Of a stretch of 64,000 bases of DNA, positions 46,202 to 55,123 are shown piece after piece. The number at the start of each line of letters is the position of its first letter. Position 1 is the first letter of the stretch. The position numbers and the translations under genes were made by a program. Origin of the DNA: Pseudoalteromonas umbrosa (GTDB lineage Bacteria; Pseudomonadota; Gammaproteobacteria; Enterobacterales; Alteromonadaceae); contig NZ_JASJUU010000001.1 in the NCBI RefSeq assembly GCF_030125375.1, forward strand, positions 124,001-188,000, read 5' to 3'. Below the pieces are notes generated by a model. It made no database searches and was not told the origin of the DNA. It worked only from the letters and a program-made list of their open reading frames with translations.

Positions 46202-46420
46202 ATTGTTTCTCCTATTTTCAAGTAGACTTTTTTCTTTCAATAAATAGTTTTTTTACCTAACTAAAATTCAGACAAAATTCGGCTAAGGACCAAGCAAAAA
46301 TTTGCTATTACAAGTAGGTATTATTTTGATTGGCTATAAGCTGCTGTGTTAAGCATGCTAAGTTGTAGGGAATGATGTCTGTTTTTAATTGATATAGAGG
46401 TTATGGTTAAATACGCTTTA

Positions 46421-47041
46421 TTATTCTTGGCTTTCAACTTTAAAGCTGTAACCTTCTTCGGCATTACCGTTTAGTGAAACGGTTGCTTTGCTCACTCCTT
46501 CTAAGTTTTGTTCAAAAAAGCTGTCAGTGTTTAATACAGCGGAATTAAGTAATTGGCTTTCTTCGATTTCAGAGGCAACACCCCAGTAGAGCTTAGGCTT
46601 GAGGACAAAAGTGGCTTTTTGACCAAAGCCTACGATTTTCTTTTCCATCATCAGCTTGCCATCTTTATATAGCTGAGCACTGATACCGTTTGGTACATTG
46701 ACATCGTTGTTTACATCAATTGACTTAGTATCTGATGCATTACCATTGGCGGCAAGTACGACACCTGTATCGTCTTTACTCACGGTATACCGCTTACCAA
46801 TAATTGACTCTAGCTTTTGCGTTTTGTTTTGACCATTTTGCCAAGTTGCACCAACGCTGGTGTCTACTGGGAATACAAATGTGCTAGATGATGCACGGCC
46901 AATATCAGGTATAACACGCCAAGCAACACCTTCTTTCAAGGCATCAAAAGTAGGAGTTTCATTTTTAGTGAAAACAAAAATTTTAGGTAGATCTTTGTTC
47001 ATAGATTTATTGATATAAGTGATTTCAATATTTGAAGGCAT
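46421..47041 (-). CDS. 206-aa leaderless paralogue P2
   Basis: Near-identical to P1 (199 of 206 residues). Same lack of signal sequence and same conserved segments. AAAGGAAATATT precedes its ATG. It follows the 167-aa gene by 45 bases in the operon. Because both P1 and P2 remain intact after duplication while neighbouring genes decayed, this protein may be the part under selection. Confidence 0.8.
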   Translation of the reverse strand: MPSNIEITYINKSMNKDLPKIFVFTKNETPTFDALKEGVAWRVIPDIGRASSSTFVFPVDTSVGATWQNGQNKTQKLESIIGKRYTVSKDDTGVVLAANGNASDTKSIDVNNDVNVPNGISAQLYKDGKLMMEKKIVGFGQKATFVLKPKLYWGVASEIEESQLLNSAVLNTDSFFEQNLEGVSKATVSLNGNAEEGYSFKVESQE

Positions 47042-47086
47042 AATATTTCCTTTTTGTGTTGAGTTGGGATATTGATAAATATAAGG

Positions 47087-47590
47087 TTATTGGTTAGTTT
47101 GGCTATTGTTTGTATCGCTAGGTTTTAACTCCACCGAAATAAGTTCGTTGTCAAACTTCTTGCCTTCGGGGAATGTATTTAACGCGGTAATCACGTTGGC
47201 GATGCCTGATACTGATTGGCCACTAAGTGGGTAGCTTTTGGTGTAAGACACCTTAGTATTAACATCGCTATCTAGCGTCAATGCGTCTGTTACTATTACT
47301 TCAAGCGTTAAATTGAAAGACTCCGAGACTGTCAGAGTGGATACATTATCTTTGACGTCTAGTTGAATAGGTTCGTTGCCATTACTAGCCTCAGTTTTAA
47401 TCATTGAATCAATGGAGACTTTACCACCTTGGGGCATGGATTCTTTGGCTTCTTGTGCAACTTGCTCTAACTTAGATTTGATACTTTTTTGTAAATTGGC
47501 CTCTGAGCCTAGGCTTTCAGTTAATGATGCTTTAAAGCTATCAGGATCTGTTACTACATACTTAGAGCTGATCACGATTGAGTTACTCAT
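47087..47590 (-). CDS. 167-aa companion protein
   Basis: Not recognised. No signal peptide. The first 60 residues are helical and charged (ESLGSEANLQKSIKSKLEQV), the remainder beta-like (TLTVSESFNLTLEVIVTDAL, TKSYPLSGQSVSGIANVI), with a Ser/Thr/Asn-rich tail. AAGGAAAC precedes the ATG. Its 3' end is duplicated as a remnant upstream of P1, showing that it belongs to the same unit as the 206-aa protein. Confidence 0.75.
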   Translation of the reverse strand: MSNSIVISSKYVVTDPDSFKASLTESLGSEANLQKSIKSKLEQVAQEAKESMPQGGKVSIDSMIKTEASNGNEPIQLDVKDNVSTLTVSESFNLTLEVIVTDALTLDSDVNTKVSYTKSYPLSGQSVSGIANVITALNTFPEGKKFDNELISVELKPSDTNNSQTNQ

Positions 47591-47649
47591 TTGATGTTTC
47601 CTTAGGTTTTGTTGGAGTTTCTGTTTAAAGAGAGGGCGGGCTTTGCCAC

Positions 47650-47838
47650 CTAATTGGGCTGCTTTTTTTTTATGGTATTAATGTCAGTTTGGCTCAGCTC
47701 TGCAAGTCCAGAGCTTATTTGTATATTTCCATTTTTGAGTAAACTGTAATACCAGACACCACTTTGGGGGCATAGCCGGTTAATTTGGCTGAGTTTAATG
47801 CCACATAATTCTAAGCTGTTCATGTAAATTGAAGCCAA
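47650..47838 (-). CDS. Small companion protein, 57-62 aa
   Basis: A short protein (SLELCGIKLSQINRLCPQSG..., then NGNIQISSGLAELSQTDI) between P3 and the 167-aa gene. TTG at 47838 follows the P3 stop codon almost directly. ATG at 47823 is an alternative giving 57 aa. Not recognised. Tight spacing supports a real gene, but the evidence is weak. Confidence 0.45.
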   Translation of the reverse strand: MASIYMNSLELCGIKLSQINRLCPQSGVWYYSLLKNGNIQISSGLAELSQTDINTIKKKQPN

Positions 47839-47840
47839 GT

Positions 47841-48461
47841 TTATCTTTGTTCTTCAACTTGAAAGTAGTAACCCTCCTTCGCATTGCCATTGAGGGATAC
47901 TAAGACATCAGATACGCCAGATAAGTCCAATTCAAACAGACTGTTAGTGTTTAAAACAGCGGACTTAGAGGTCAGTGATTTACCTTCTTTTATTTCAGAC
48001 GCTAGGCCCCAGTAAAGTTTCTGGCTGGGCTTAAATAGGGCACTCTGTTTGTAACCAACATTCTTTTTCCCCATAATTAGCTTGCCATCATTATAAAGCT
48101 GGGCTAACACGCCATTATCTTCATGAATGTGATTGATTAGCTCAATACAACCTTGAGTAGCTGCATTACCAACCTTTTCTAGTATGATCCCCGTGCTGTT
48201 CTGCATTACAGCATATTGCCCTTCGAATTGAGCTGGTAAGGTCTTAGTTAAACTTTTACCTTTATCCCAACTTGCCCTAATGCTAAAACTAGAATTAAAG
48301 TTAAATTGTGATACAGAGCCACAACCTATCCCTTTTATGACTCGCCATGCAATGCCATCAGTAATCGTATCGATGGCAGACATTCCATTTTCAGCAGTGA
48401 TAAAAATTTGAGGTAAATTGTAATTCATCGATCGGTTGATAAATTTGATTCGTGTCGTCAT
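47841..48461 (-). CDS. 206-aa leaderless paralogue P3
   Basis: A divergent member of the same family, again exactly 206 aa: IKFINRSMNYNLPQIF, DGIAWRVI, KLYWGLASEIKEG, SAVLNTNSLFE, VSLNGNAKEGYYF. Conservation of length and of these blocks against low overall identity indicates an old duplication kept under constraint. AAAGGA precedes the ATG. It starts 15 bases after P4 ends. Confidence 0.8.
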   Translation of the reverse strand: MTTRIKFINRSMNYNLPQIFITAENGMSAIDTITDGIAWRVIKGIGCGSVSQFNFNSSFSIRASWDKGKSLTKTLPAQFEGQYAVMQNSTGIILEKVGNAATQGCIELINHIHEDNGVLAQLYNDGKLIMGKKNVGYKQSALFKPSQKLYWGLASEIKEGKSLTSKSAVLNTNSLFELDLSGVSDVLVSLNGNAKEGYYFQVEEQR

Positions 48462-48476
48462 CTTTTGTCCTTTAAG

Positions 48477-49097
48477 TTACTCTTGTTCTTCAATTTTGAA
48501 CATGTAGCCTTCTTTAGGGTTGCCATTCAAAGAGACTGTCGCGGCGGAGACACTGTCCAAGTTCTGTACAAAAAATGATTCTGAATCCAGAACCGCAGAG
48601 CTAATTGCTTCTGACTGTTCAATTTCAGATGCTATGCCCCAATATAGCTTTCGTTGTATTTTGAATGAGGCTTTTTGCCCATATGCGACTGTATTTTTCT
48701 TAACTAGGTTGTTACCGTTTTTACTAAGGTAAGCACTAACACCATTTTGTACTTTAATGTTGTTAGTGAGCTCTATTTCATCTTTTTTAAGTGCGTTACC
48801 GTTTTCAATTAACACAATACCAGAATTGTTTTCTGTTACGGTGTAACGTTTACCTACTGAGCAGTTAAGGGTTTTTGTTCGATTACAGTCATTATCCCAA
48901 GATGCGAAAACTTGTGTTTCGACAGGGTATTCGAATCGACAAATCGAGTCTTGACCAATATTTTCAATCACTTTCCAAGCAATCCCATGCTGTAAAGCGC
49001 TAAATGATGGGATTTCATTTGTTGCAAATACAAATATCTTTGGCAAATCTTTGTTTAGAGACCTATTTATATAGGTTATTTTTGTATCACAAAACAT
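48477..49097 (-). CDS. 206-aa leaderless paralogue P4, first gene of operon
   Basis: The fourth 206-aa paralogue and the first gene after the ECF-type promoter: ITYINRSLNKDLPKIF, HGIAWKVI, KLYWGIASEIEQS, VSLNGNPKEGYMF. It has the strongest ribosome binding site of the cluster (AGGAGG). Three extra cysteines (FCDTKI, FDNDCN-type DNDCNRTK and LNCSVG) are absent from P1 and P2. No signal peptide. Function unknown. Confidence 0.8.
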   Translation of the reverse strand: MFCDTKITYINRSLNKDLPKIFVFATNEIPSFSALQHGIAWKVIENIGQDSICRFEYPVETQVFASWDNDCNRTKTLNCSVGKRYTVTENNSGIVLIENGNALKKDEIELTNNIKVQNGVSAYLSKNGNNLVKKNTVAYGQKASFKIQRKLYWGIASEIEQSEAISSAVLDSESFFVQNLDSVSAATVSLNGNPKEGYMFKIEEQE

Positions 49098-49160
49098 TTT
49101 ACCTCCTAAATTTACGAAAATTTATATATTTACTTTTTAGTAAGTTGGCTTGTACTTTAT

Positions 49161-49187
49161 ATACGTTTTAACATCTGGTTTTGTTCC
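49161..49187 (-). promoter_or_regulatory. ECF-type promoter upstream of P4
   Basis: On the minus strand GGAAC (49187-49183) is followed after 17 bases by CGTAT (49165-49161), 64 bases before P4. GGAAC is the classical -35 element for ECF sigma factors and 17 bp is a normal spacer. An ECF sigma gene lies immediately upstream. Confidence 0.6.
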
Positions 49188-49247
49188 GGGTTTTTTAATG
49201 GTAAATTTAATTTTATTTGGTTTTTATATAAACCCTGGTTTTTTCTT

Positions 49248-49850
49248 TTAATTGTTTATCAATCTAAAGACTGCTGGCTTTATCTTGTTTCTACTATTAA
49301 ATACTATTTTTCGGGCCTGCGATTCTGTAATGTTTCTTTCTATGCTAATTTGCTTATATTCTTTTTCATTAAAAAAGTAATCGATCGCAATGTCAGCACT
49401 TTGCTTTGGGAAGTGATTAAGGCTATGTTTGATGAAGGAAACTATGTTTTTATTGAAAGTCTTCTTAAATAACTCATCTTCTTCATAGGCCTCTATTTCA
49501 ATTGTGCTAGCTTGGTAATTAAGATGAGTTTGTTGCTTTCTTAATTGATCATAAAATGTGTTTTTTGCGAGCTTAAACAGCCAGTTCTGAAAAGGGATAT
49601 CTGGATTTGCCGACATTATTTTTTCATATGACTTTAATAACGTATCTCGGCATAAATCTTCAGCATCATGATGGTTTCTGTTAGTTAATTGATAAAAGCA
49701 ATATTTAAACAACTTTGCTTCATAGTTATGCCAAAGTTGCCAATAATTAATAGGGCTGTTCTGTATTTCTTTGATCAATAGATTACTTTTGTCACATTGA
49801 TGCGTTTTCTTTTGTGCATTCGATGGTTTTTGTTGGTAATAACTTGACAT
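49248..49850 (-). CDS. ECF RNA polymerase sigma factor
   Basis: A 200-aa sigma-70 family protein of the ECF type. Region 2 includes FKYCFYQLTNRNHHDAEDLCRD and FQNWLFKLAKNTFYDQLRK. Region 4 includes YKQISIERNITESQARKIVFNSRNKI as the HTH. No anti-sigma gene is adjacent. AAGGAGG precedes the ATG. It lies between the AraC-like regulator and the paralogue operon, all on one strand, and is the best candidate to drive the GGAAC promoter just downstream. Confidence 0.85.
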   Translation of the reverse strand: MSSYYQQKPSNAQKKTHQCDKSNLLIKEIQNSPINYWQLWHNYEAKLFKYCFYQLTNRNHHDAEDLCRDTLLKSYEKIMSANPDIPFQNWLFKLAKNTFYDQLRKQQTHLNYQASTIEIEAYEEDELFKKTFNKNIVSFIKHSLNHFPKQSADIAIDYFFNEKEYKQISIERNITESQARKIVFNSRNKIKPAVFRLINN

Positions 49851-49968
49851 TTTGGCCTCCTTAATAGACTAAAAGAAAGCTGGTCCCATCGTTATATGCA
49901 TCCAGTGCTAAAATACAGCTGTTGGGGAGATTTTGTGGTAGAAACCAGCTTTATTTGAGTAAAAAAGT

Positions 49969-50812
49969 CTATGTATTCAGGTGTCTTTTGGCCTTTAATC
50001 TACGCACAGGTTTCTTTGCTTCGTGCATATTTTGTTGCTGATTAATTCGGTATTGTAATGGTGACAAATGAAATACTTTTTTAAATGCAGTAGAAAAATT
50101 GTTTGAGTCTGGGTAACCCACTTGTTCAGATATTTGAGTAATGTTGAGTTCGCTAGACTCTAAAAGCTCCGCGGCTTTTTTCATGCGCTGTTCGCGTAAC
50201 CAGACAAATACAGTTGCTCCAAAGTAAGATTTAAAGGCGTAATTGAGCTTATTTCTGTTTGTGCCAACTTTTTTTGTGAGCGCTTTGAGAGTTATGTCTT
50301 GTGTCAGTCTAGGTATTAAAAAAGAAGTTGTTCTCTCTATGAGCTTTAACTCTGATTCAGACGTCGTTACGCTGTTGGAGCATAGTTGTGCTGCTTTATG
50401 ACAGATAGTAAAGGGCTTTGATGAGGCTTGATACACTCGATAGATTAGCTCTTCGGCAATTGTTGGGTAACTTAAGTAATCTTGTATACCTAATTTATAT
50501 ATTGTGTGTTTGAATAGTGAGCCAGTATGGACAATTGCAAGTATCGGTGGGATAGGGATACTGCTGGCATTGAAGTATTGAGAGAGCTGTTGAGTGGTAT
50601 GTTTAATAGTACTGATAGATAGATCAAGTGTATCTACAATAATCAAATTTGTTGCAAGTGGTGGACTGATATTCTTTAGCGCAACTAGATTGGAAAAAGC
50701 GATATTGTAATTTTTTTTTGTTAAAATTTCTTCTATTATTGAAAACTTATCATGATCACTAGTGATAACAAGTACGTTCTTTGTTTTGTTTTTTTATTTC
50801 TGATTTATACAT
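49969..50812 (-). pseudogene. Response regulator/AraC-type protein with 5' frameshift
   Basis: The full reading starts at ATG 50812 behind GGAAGGAAG, gives MYKSEIKK, then needs one base fewer in an A7 run (50789-50795) to continue as NVLVITSDHDKF and the rest, 280 aa in all. Residues 15-120 form a receiver domain with IIVDTLD as phospho-acceptor, but SYP replaces the usual K-P. The C-terminus is an AraC HTH pair (KALTKKVGTNRNKLNYAFK, ITQISEQVGYPDSNNFSTAFKK). As written the ORF opens only at TTG 50646. It could be a real mutation, slippage or a sequencing indel. Confidence 0.7.
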
Positions 50813-51978
50813 ATCTTCCTTCCTTAATTATATGTTTTAATTTTTAATTAATTTATATGAAACTGGTTTTTTAATTTTACTTCCCAGGAATTGTTGAATA
50901 TAATTTTTGGTGGTTTTTTAATTTTTTATTTAACTATTCCGTATTCCTATCCTCCTATGGATATAAGTTATTATTAGTTTTTAAATGTGTGCATATGTCA
51001 TTCTTATATAACAGCGCACTCCATTTTATTTTTATAAAATTATTCATAATGTTTTAGCTGAGCTCTTTAACACATTCATAGATCTCACTTAACTGAAATT
51101 ATTTTGTGCGTTAAAAAATAACTAATTTTAAGTTAAACGTTAGAGAGCAAATTCACTATTACATGCTATTACACAAGCTGTTTTAGTTTGAGAGGGAGTG
51201 GGGGGTTAAAGAAAAGATTTAGCTTGGTTAACTTTTATAGATTCGAAATGCAGATCATAGACTTAAGGATCTCATCTGCTAATCAAAAAAACTAAATGAA
51301 TAGTGTGTACTTGCAAAGATTTCGTCAAATGAGGAAACTAAATAAAGTATTTTTTCTGGTTTATTACCAACTTTAGCCACTCCTTAATTAAGGGGGAGGT
51401 AGGGCTACTCGCTTTTAATTATGTTTAATGTATCGGATTGATATTAGACACCTTCCTATCTTAACCTTATCTTCATTTTGGTGAACTCTTCGATTTTTGT
51501 TCAATATTTATTCATTGCGAAGGTACTCAGTTACAGTTGTAACTGCATGTTTAACGACTTATCTTTGGGCTAGATATAGAGATAAAAAAGCAACAATAAA
51601 GTCATCGATATTATTTTATGAGTCGTTTTTATGTTGAAAGTTCATCTATAAAATAATTGTTGCTTATATGTTTTATTTATTACTTTTGTTTTCAGTGATC
51701 TATGTTTTTTTTGAACTTTTATTTTTAGATAATTTATTTTTTATCAGTAGATTCAAAGAGTGCTAATAATTCACGCATATTGCGAAAAAGTAACTTCCCA
51801 TTATAAAATATTTTATTTTTAATTTAAAATTCTTATATAATTCATTGGTTTGATTGTCGGTAACAATACTTTTTTATAGTGTTAACGCATTTTTTGGGGA
51901 GTTGACTGAGCGAGCGTTAATTTACTAATTTGTTAATGCGCATAAGCGTTAAAACAAAATAATAAAAAGGTATTTAAA
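50813..51978. other. 1.17-kb AT-rich non-coding region
   Basis: The largest gene-free stretch in the window. It has runs of T and A and repeated GGTTTTTTAATTTT-type motifs near 50866 and 50911 that resemble the sequence around the ECF-type promoter. No ORF, tRNA or convincing RNA structure. Divergent promoters for the regulator and for the small secreted protein must lie here. Confidence 0.5.
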
Positions 51979-52356
51979 ATGAAAACAACTATGAAAGCTT
52001 TCACACTTCTTGCAGGTACTTTCTTCGCTAGCTCAGCTTTGTCTGCTGAACTTGTGTGTGATGTCTACCCAAAAGGTAATACAACTAATCACACCTGGGG
52101 GAATGGTACGTCACACTGTGATGGTATTGATATGTCTTTCGGTAATTCTACATCAGGACGTTTTTACCTAAAAAATGTAACTAAGCCTATTAAAGAAGTT
52201 CAGTGGAGTGGTTCAGCTCGTTGTAGTGGCGGCACGAGCTGTAATGTAACTATACGTGCCTATGCAGGTGCTTCAGCGTCGGCATTAATTCTTTATAAAG
52301 ATGGTACATGGGAAAGAACAAATACAGCTTATGCGACTTATGAAACAGGCTATTAA
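51979..52356 (+). CDS. Small secreted four-cysteine protein
   Basis: A 125-aa protein with signal peptide (KAFTLLAGTFFASSALSAE) and a beta-rich mature part with four cysteines (LVCDVYP, SHCDG, ARCSGGTSCN), probably two disulfides. Asn/Ser/Thr/Gly-rich composition suits a surface or extracellular protein. Not recognised. AAAAAGG precedes the ATG. It is isolated by the long AT-rich region upstream and a hairpin downstream. Confidence 0.7.
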   Translation: MKTTMKAFTLLAGTFFASSALSAELVCDVYPKGNTTNHTWGNGTSHCDGIDMSFGNSTSGRFYLKNVTKPIKEVQWSGSARCSGGTSCNVTIRAYAGASASALILYKDGTWERTNTAYATYETGY

Positions 52357-52427
52357 TTTATCGGCTTTACGCCTAGCTAATACAGTTTAATTTGGTTAAC
52401 CCCAGTGAGTTTTTGAACTCCGCGTCT

Positions 52428-52454
52428 AGGGGGAGCTTAAATAAGCTCGCCCCT
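52428..52454 (+). terminator. Hairpin after the four-cysteine protein gene
   Basis: TAGGGG and AGCTTA pair with TAAGCT and CCCCTA across small bulges. The T tract is weak. The remaining sequence to 52736 has nothing distinct. Confidence 0.5.
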
Positions 52455-52735
52455 AAATTTGAATTGATAACATTTAAATGATTAATTACTGAATATCAGT
52501 TAAAGGCTTTTAGGCACTATTAAGCGCTAAACGTACCTTTTATATCTTATTTGTTTAAACCAGAGATAGCCTTCTTTCTAATGTTTCTAAAGTAGGTATA
52601 GTTTCTATAACTTACAACGAAGCAAAAATAACAAGCTCATAGCTGTAGTCATCTAACGCGCATGTTTTTTGAAATACAGCAAGTTATATATTACGTTTTA
52701 GCTCATCGTTAAATTTAAAGAAGGTATGGTACTTG

Positions 52736-53554
52736 ATGTATTCTAACTCCCACTACTTAGCGACTTGCTTGTTATCTATAGCGCTTTTTGTATTAGCTGC
52801 TTGTGGAGGCAGCTCTAATTCACAAGAAACCACTTCGCAAGAGCTTGTAAGCCAGTTTGCTCCTGGTGAAAGGCTTCAATTGAAGCCAATCGATTCTAGC
52901 TATACAGGTGTGTCTTATCCCTTAAAACTCTATCTACCACACAACCATTCATCCAATAGAAAGTTTCCGGTAATTTATATTCTTGATGCCGAGTGGCAGT
53001 TTGAGACCGTGGCGGATAGTGTAGATAAAAATCAATTAGAAGTGATCCTTGTTGGCATTGAAAACTACGTGGATGCTGATTATAAGCATAGAGAAATGTA
53101 TTCACAGTGGCCACTTGCCAAAGATTATTTTGACTTTTTAACAGTTGAGTTATTGCCCTCAATAGAGAAGGACTACTCAATTGACGAGACGAATCGTACT
53201 GTGATGGGACATTCTTTAACTGGATTATTTGTAGGAATTGCACTGTTGATAGACAGCCCTCAGCAACCTTATTTTCATCGTCATGTATCATTTGATGGCA
53301 GCTTTTGGGCGCATAGGGATGTAACACCGCAATTAGTTAACGATAGGCTTTCATTGGATCAAACTCTCAATAGCAGGGTAATTTTGGTTGCGGCGACAGC
53401 ATATCCCAATAATGCCAGATATGTGAGCTGGTTTGAGCAGTTATTAACTGTTGCAAGGTTCTCTCAGTTAGAGCTTGATAGATATGAATATGACAGAGCA
53501 CATATACCCGTTGTAGCGTATTCAATGGATGATGTAATAAACGCGCTATATTAA
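52736..53554 (+). CDS. Esterase-D/IroE-like lipoprotein hydrolase
   Basis: A 272-aa alpha/beta hydrolase with a lipoprotein leader ending LAACGG. Motifs include YPLKLYLPHNH, PVIYILDAEWQFETV and the nucleophile elbow MGHSLTGLFVG. It resembles the esterase family that includes enterochelin-type esterases and esterase D, and should act on an ester in the periplasm; substrate unknown. ATG 52736 is preferred to TTG 52733. Confidence 0.75.
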   Translation: MYSNSHYLATCLLSIALFVLAACGGSSNSQETTSQELVSQFAPGERLQLKPIDSSYTGVSYPLKLYLPHNHSSNRKFPVIYILDAEWQFETVADSVDKNQLEVILVGIENYVDADYKHREMYSQWPLAKDYFDFLTVELLPSIEKDYSIDETNRTVMGHSLTGLFVGIALLIDSPQQPYFHRHVSFDGSFWAHRDVTPQLVNDRLSLDQTLNSRVILVAATAYPNNARYVSWFEQLLTVARFSQLELDRYEYDRAHIPVVAYSMDDVINALY

Positions 53555-53581
53555 GAATCAGGCAATTAAGCTTGATATCTA

Positions 53582-53613
53582 TATAAAAGGTTATATTAAT
53601 ATAGCCTTTTATA
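53582..53613 (+). terminator. Terminator after the esterase gene
   Basis: TATAAAAGG-TATAT pairs with ATATA-CCTTTTATA with one mismatch, followed by AATTTTG. Confidence 0.65.
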
Positions 53614-53778
53614 AATTTTGAACAATTGGTTGTCATACTGGGTGTTAGCTATGGTTCATCCGTAAACTTAAAAAAGCCACTGTTATTGAGTGTATGGTTT
53701 ATATTTATGTGAGATGGCTTTGTTTATAATTACGTTTATTTAGAGCTGGTTGACACTAATTTAAGGTAGTGCTTTTTT

Positions 53779-54597
53779 ATGGGTATTAAATTTTCTCTTT
53801 TTTTATGCTTTATTTATTTTTGTTTTAGCACTTTTTGCCATGCTGATATAAAGCCTCGGTTACAGAAGTTTGACGGCGGTTACCTTGAATATATTGATAT
53901 GGGCAGTGGGGAATTCACTATCGTAATTGAGTCAGGAATTGGCATGGGGACGCAATATTGGTTACCTGTATTACCGGAGCTGAAAAAGCTGAATCAACGC
54001 GTAATTATATATTCACGTGCAGGTATTGGTGAATCGACAAACAGGTCGAACGTATCATTACAAAGCTCCAATAAGCGCTTAAAGGCTTTACTGGCTGCAC
54101 TTAATATACAAGATAATATTATTTTGTTAGGCCACTCTTATGGCGGGTTACATGCAAGGCAATATGCGACTGCATATTCTGAGCAGGTCAAGGGTTTGGT
54201 ATTGCTTGATCCAAGCCATGAAGCGTTTTTATCAGAATTAAATCGACTTAATTTCGATTGGTCACAAAGGGACAATCAAAAGTTAAATAAAATGATGCAC
54301 CAAAATGCCGAATGGCAGGTCTTACAGCAGCAATATACTAAAAGTACCATGTTGGATAAAGGTAAGATATTAATGATCCCTACAGTCATTGTTTCATCTA
54401 GTATGAAAGGGGAAAGCGATTGGTGGATAGGGCACAGCACCGCAGGGAAAGCTAAGTGGCGGACTTTGCACGCATCACTTATCGTTGAGAATCCAAATTC
54501 GATGCATCTAGTGTCGAGTTCAGTCAGTCATAATATACCACTGGATGATCCCAAGCTTGTCGTATCTGCCATTAGAATTTTAGTAGAAATGTTGTAG
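53779..54597 (+). CDS. Secreted alpha/beta hydrolase
   Basis: A 272-aa hydrolase with a signal peptide (FSLFLCFIYFCFSTFCHAD). The nucleophile elbow is LLGHSYGGLHARQYA, the acid is in GLVLLDPSHEAF, and a histidine closes the triad near SMHLVSSSVSH. It belongs to the general alpha/beta hydrolase fold-1 group; no substrate can be assigned. It has its own upstream region and is not obviously in an operon. Confidence 0.8.
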   Translation: MGIKFSLFLCFIYFCFSTFCHADIKPRLQKFDGGYLEYIDMGSGEFTIVIESGIGMGTQYWLPVLPELKKLNQRVIIYSRAGIGESTNRSNVSLQSSNKRLKALLAALNIQDNIILLGHSYGGLHARQYATAYSEQVKGLVLLDPSHEAFLSELNRLNFDWSQRDNQKLNKMMHQNAEWQVLQQQYTKSTMLDKGKILMIPTVIVSSSMKGESDWWIGHSTAGKAKWRTLHASLIVENPNSMHLVSSSVSHNIPLDDPKLVVSAIRILVEML

Positions 54598-55123
54598 TGG
54601 TTTTTTGATATGTCTTCAGCGAGCCTTTATACAGTTTGCCTCTTTTGCTATCAATATTTGGTTGCAGTCTGTAGAGGTTTTCGCCTTCAATAATTATTGA
54701 CTTATTCGGAATAATTATCAGTGTAAGAATTATCCTTGCACTAACGACAAAGAATGCACCATTTTTACTTTAATTTGGCTCTCATGAGGAAAAATAGCGC
54801 AAAGTTATAACGTTAAAGCACGAGTTTTATATTTTTTATTTACATAATAAATCATTAGATTTTTTGTGGTAATCTTATCTGTACCTTTAATAAAAACCCA
54901 AAAATAAGCACTTAAGTACTATTCTTGGGTTTTGTTGGTGGTTGTTCTCAAAATAGGCCCTAAATTTCTTTTCCATACAAATCAGATGAGTATGCTTTTT
55001 CATCAAAATTATTTTGGAACGATGCTGAAAATCGCTTTTGTTGTATTGCGTTTTGTGTATGATTCGAACAAATATTCTACACAGAACATAGGTAGATCTT
55101 CGTTAGATTTGAGGGCAGTACTT
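54598..55123. other. Intergenic/leader region of the chemoreceptor gene
   Basis: 526 bp. The chemoreceptor frame stays open back to 54932, but this part encodes residues unlike the family. A hairpin of AAAAACCCAAAAATAAG...CTTGGGTTTTTG type near 54893-54933 is followed by a T-rich stretch and could be a terminator. Confidence 0.4.

Noticed and set aside
41854..49850. Interpretation of the paralogue/GH19 cluster as a prophage or tailocin lysis region
   Set aside because: No capsid, tail, holin, spanin, terminase or integrase gene is present in or near the cluster.
54932..55123. Longer chemoreceptor with a 64-residue N-terminal extension
   Set aside because: The extension is unlike the family, and a GAGGG-TTG start at 55124 gives a normal-length receptor.
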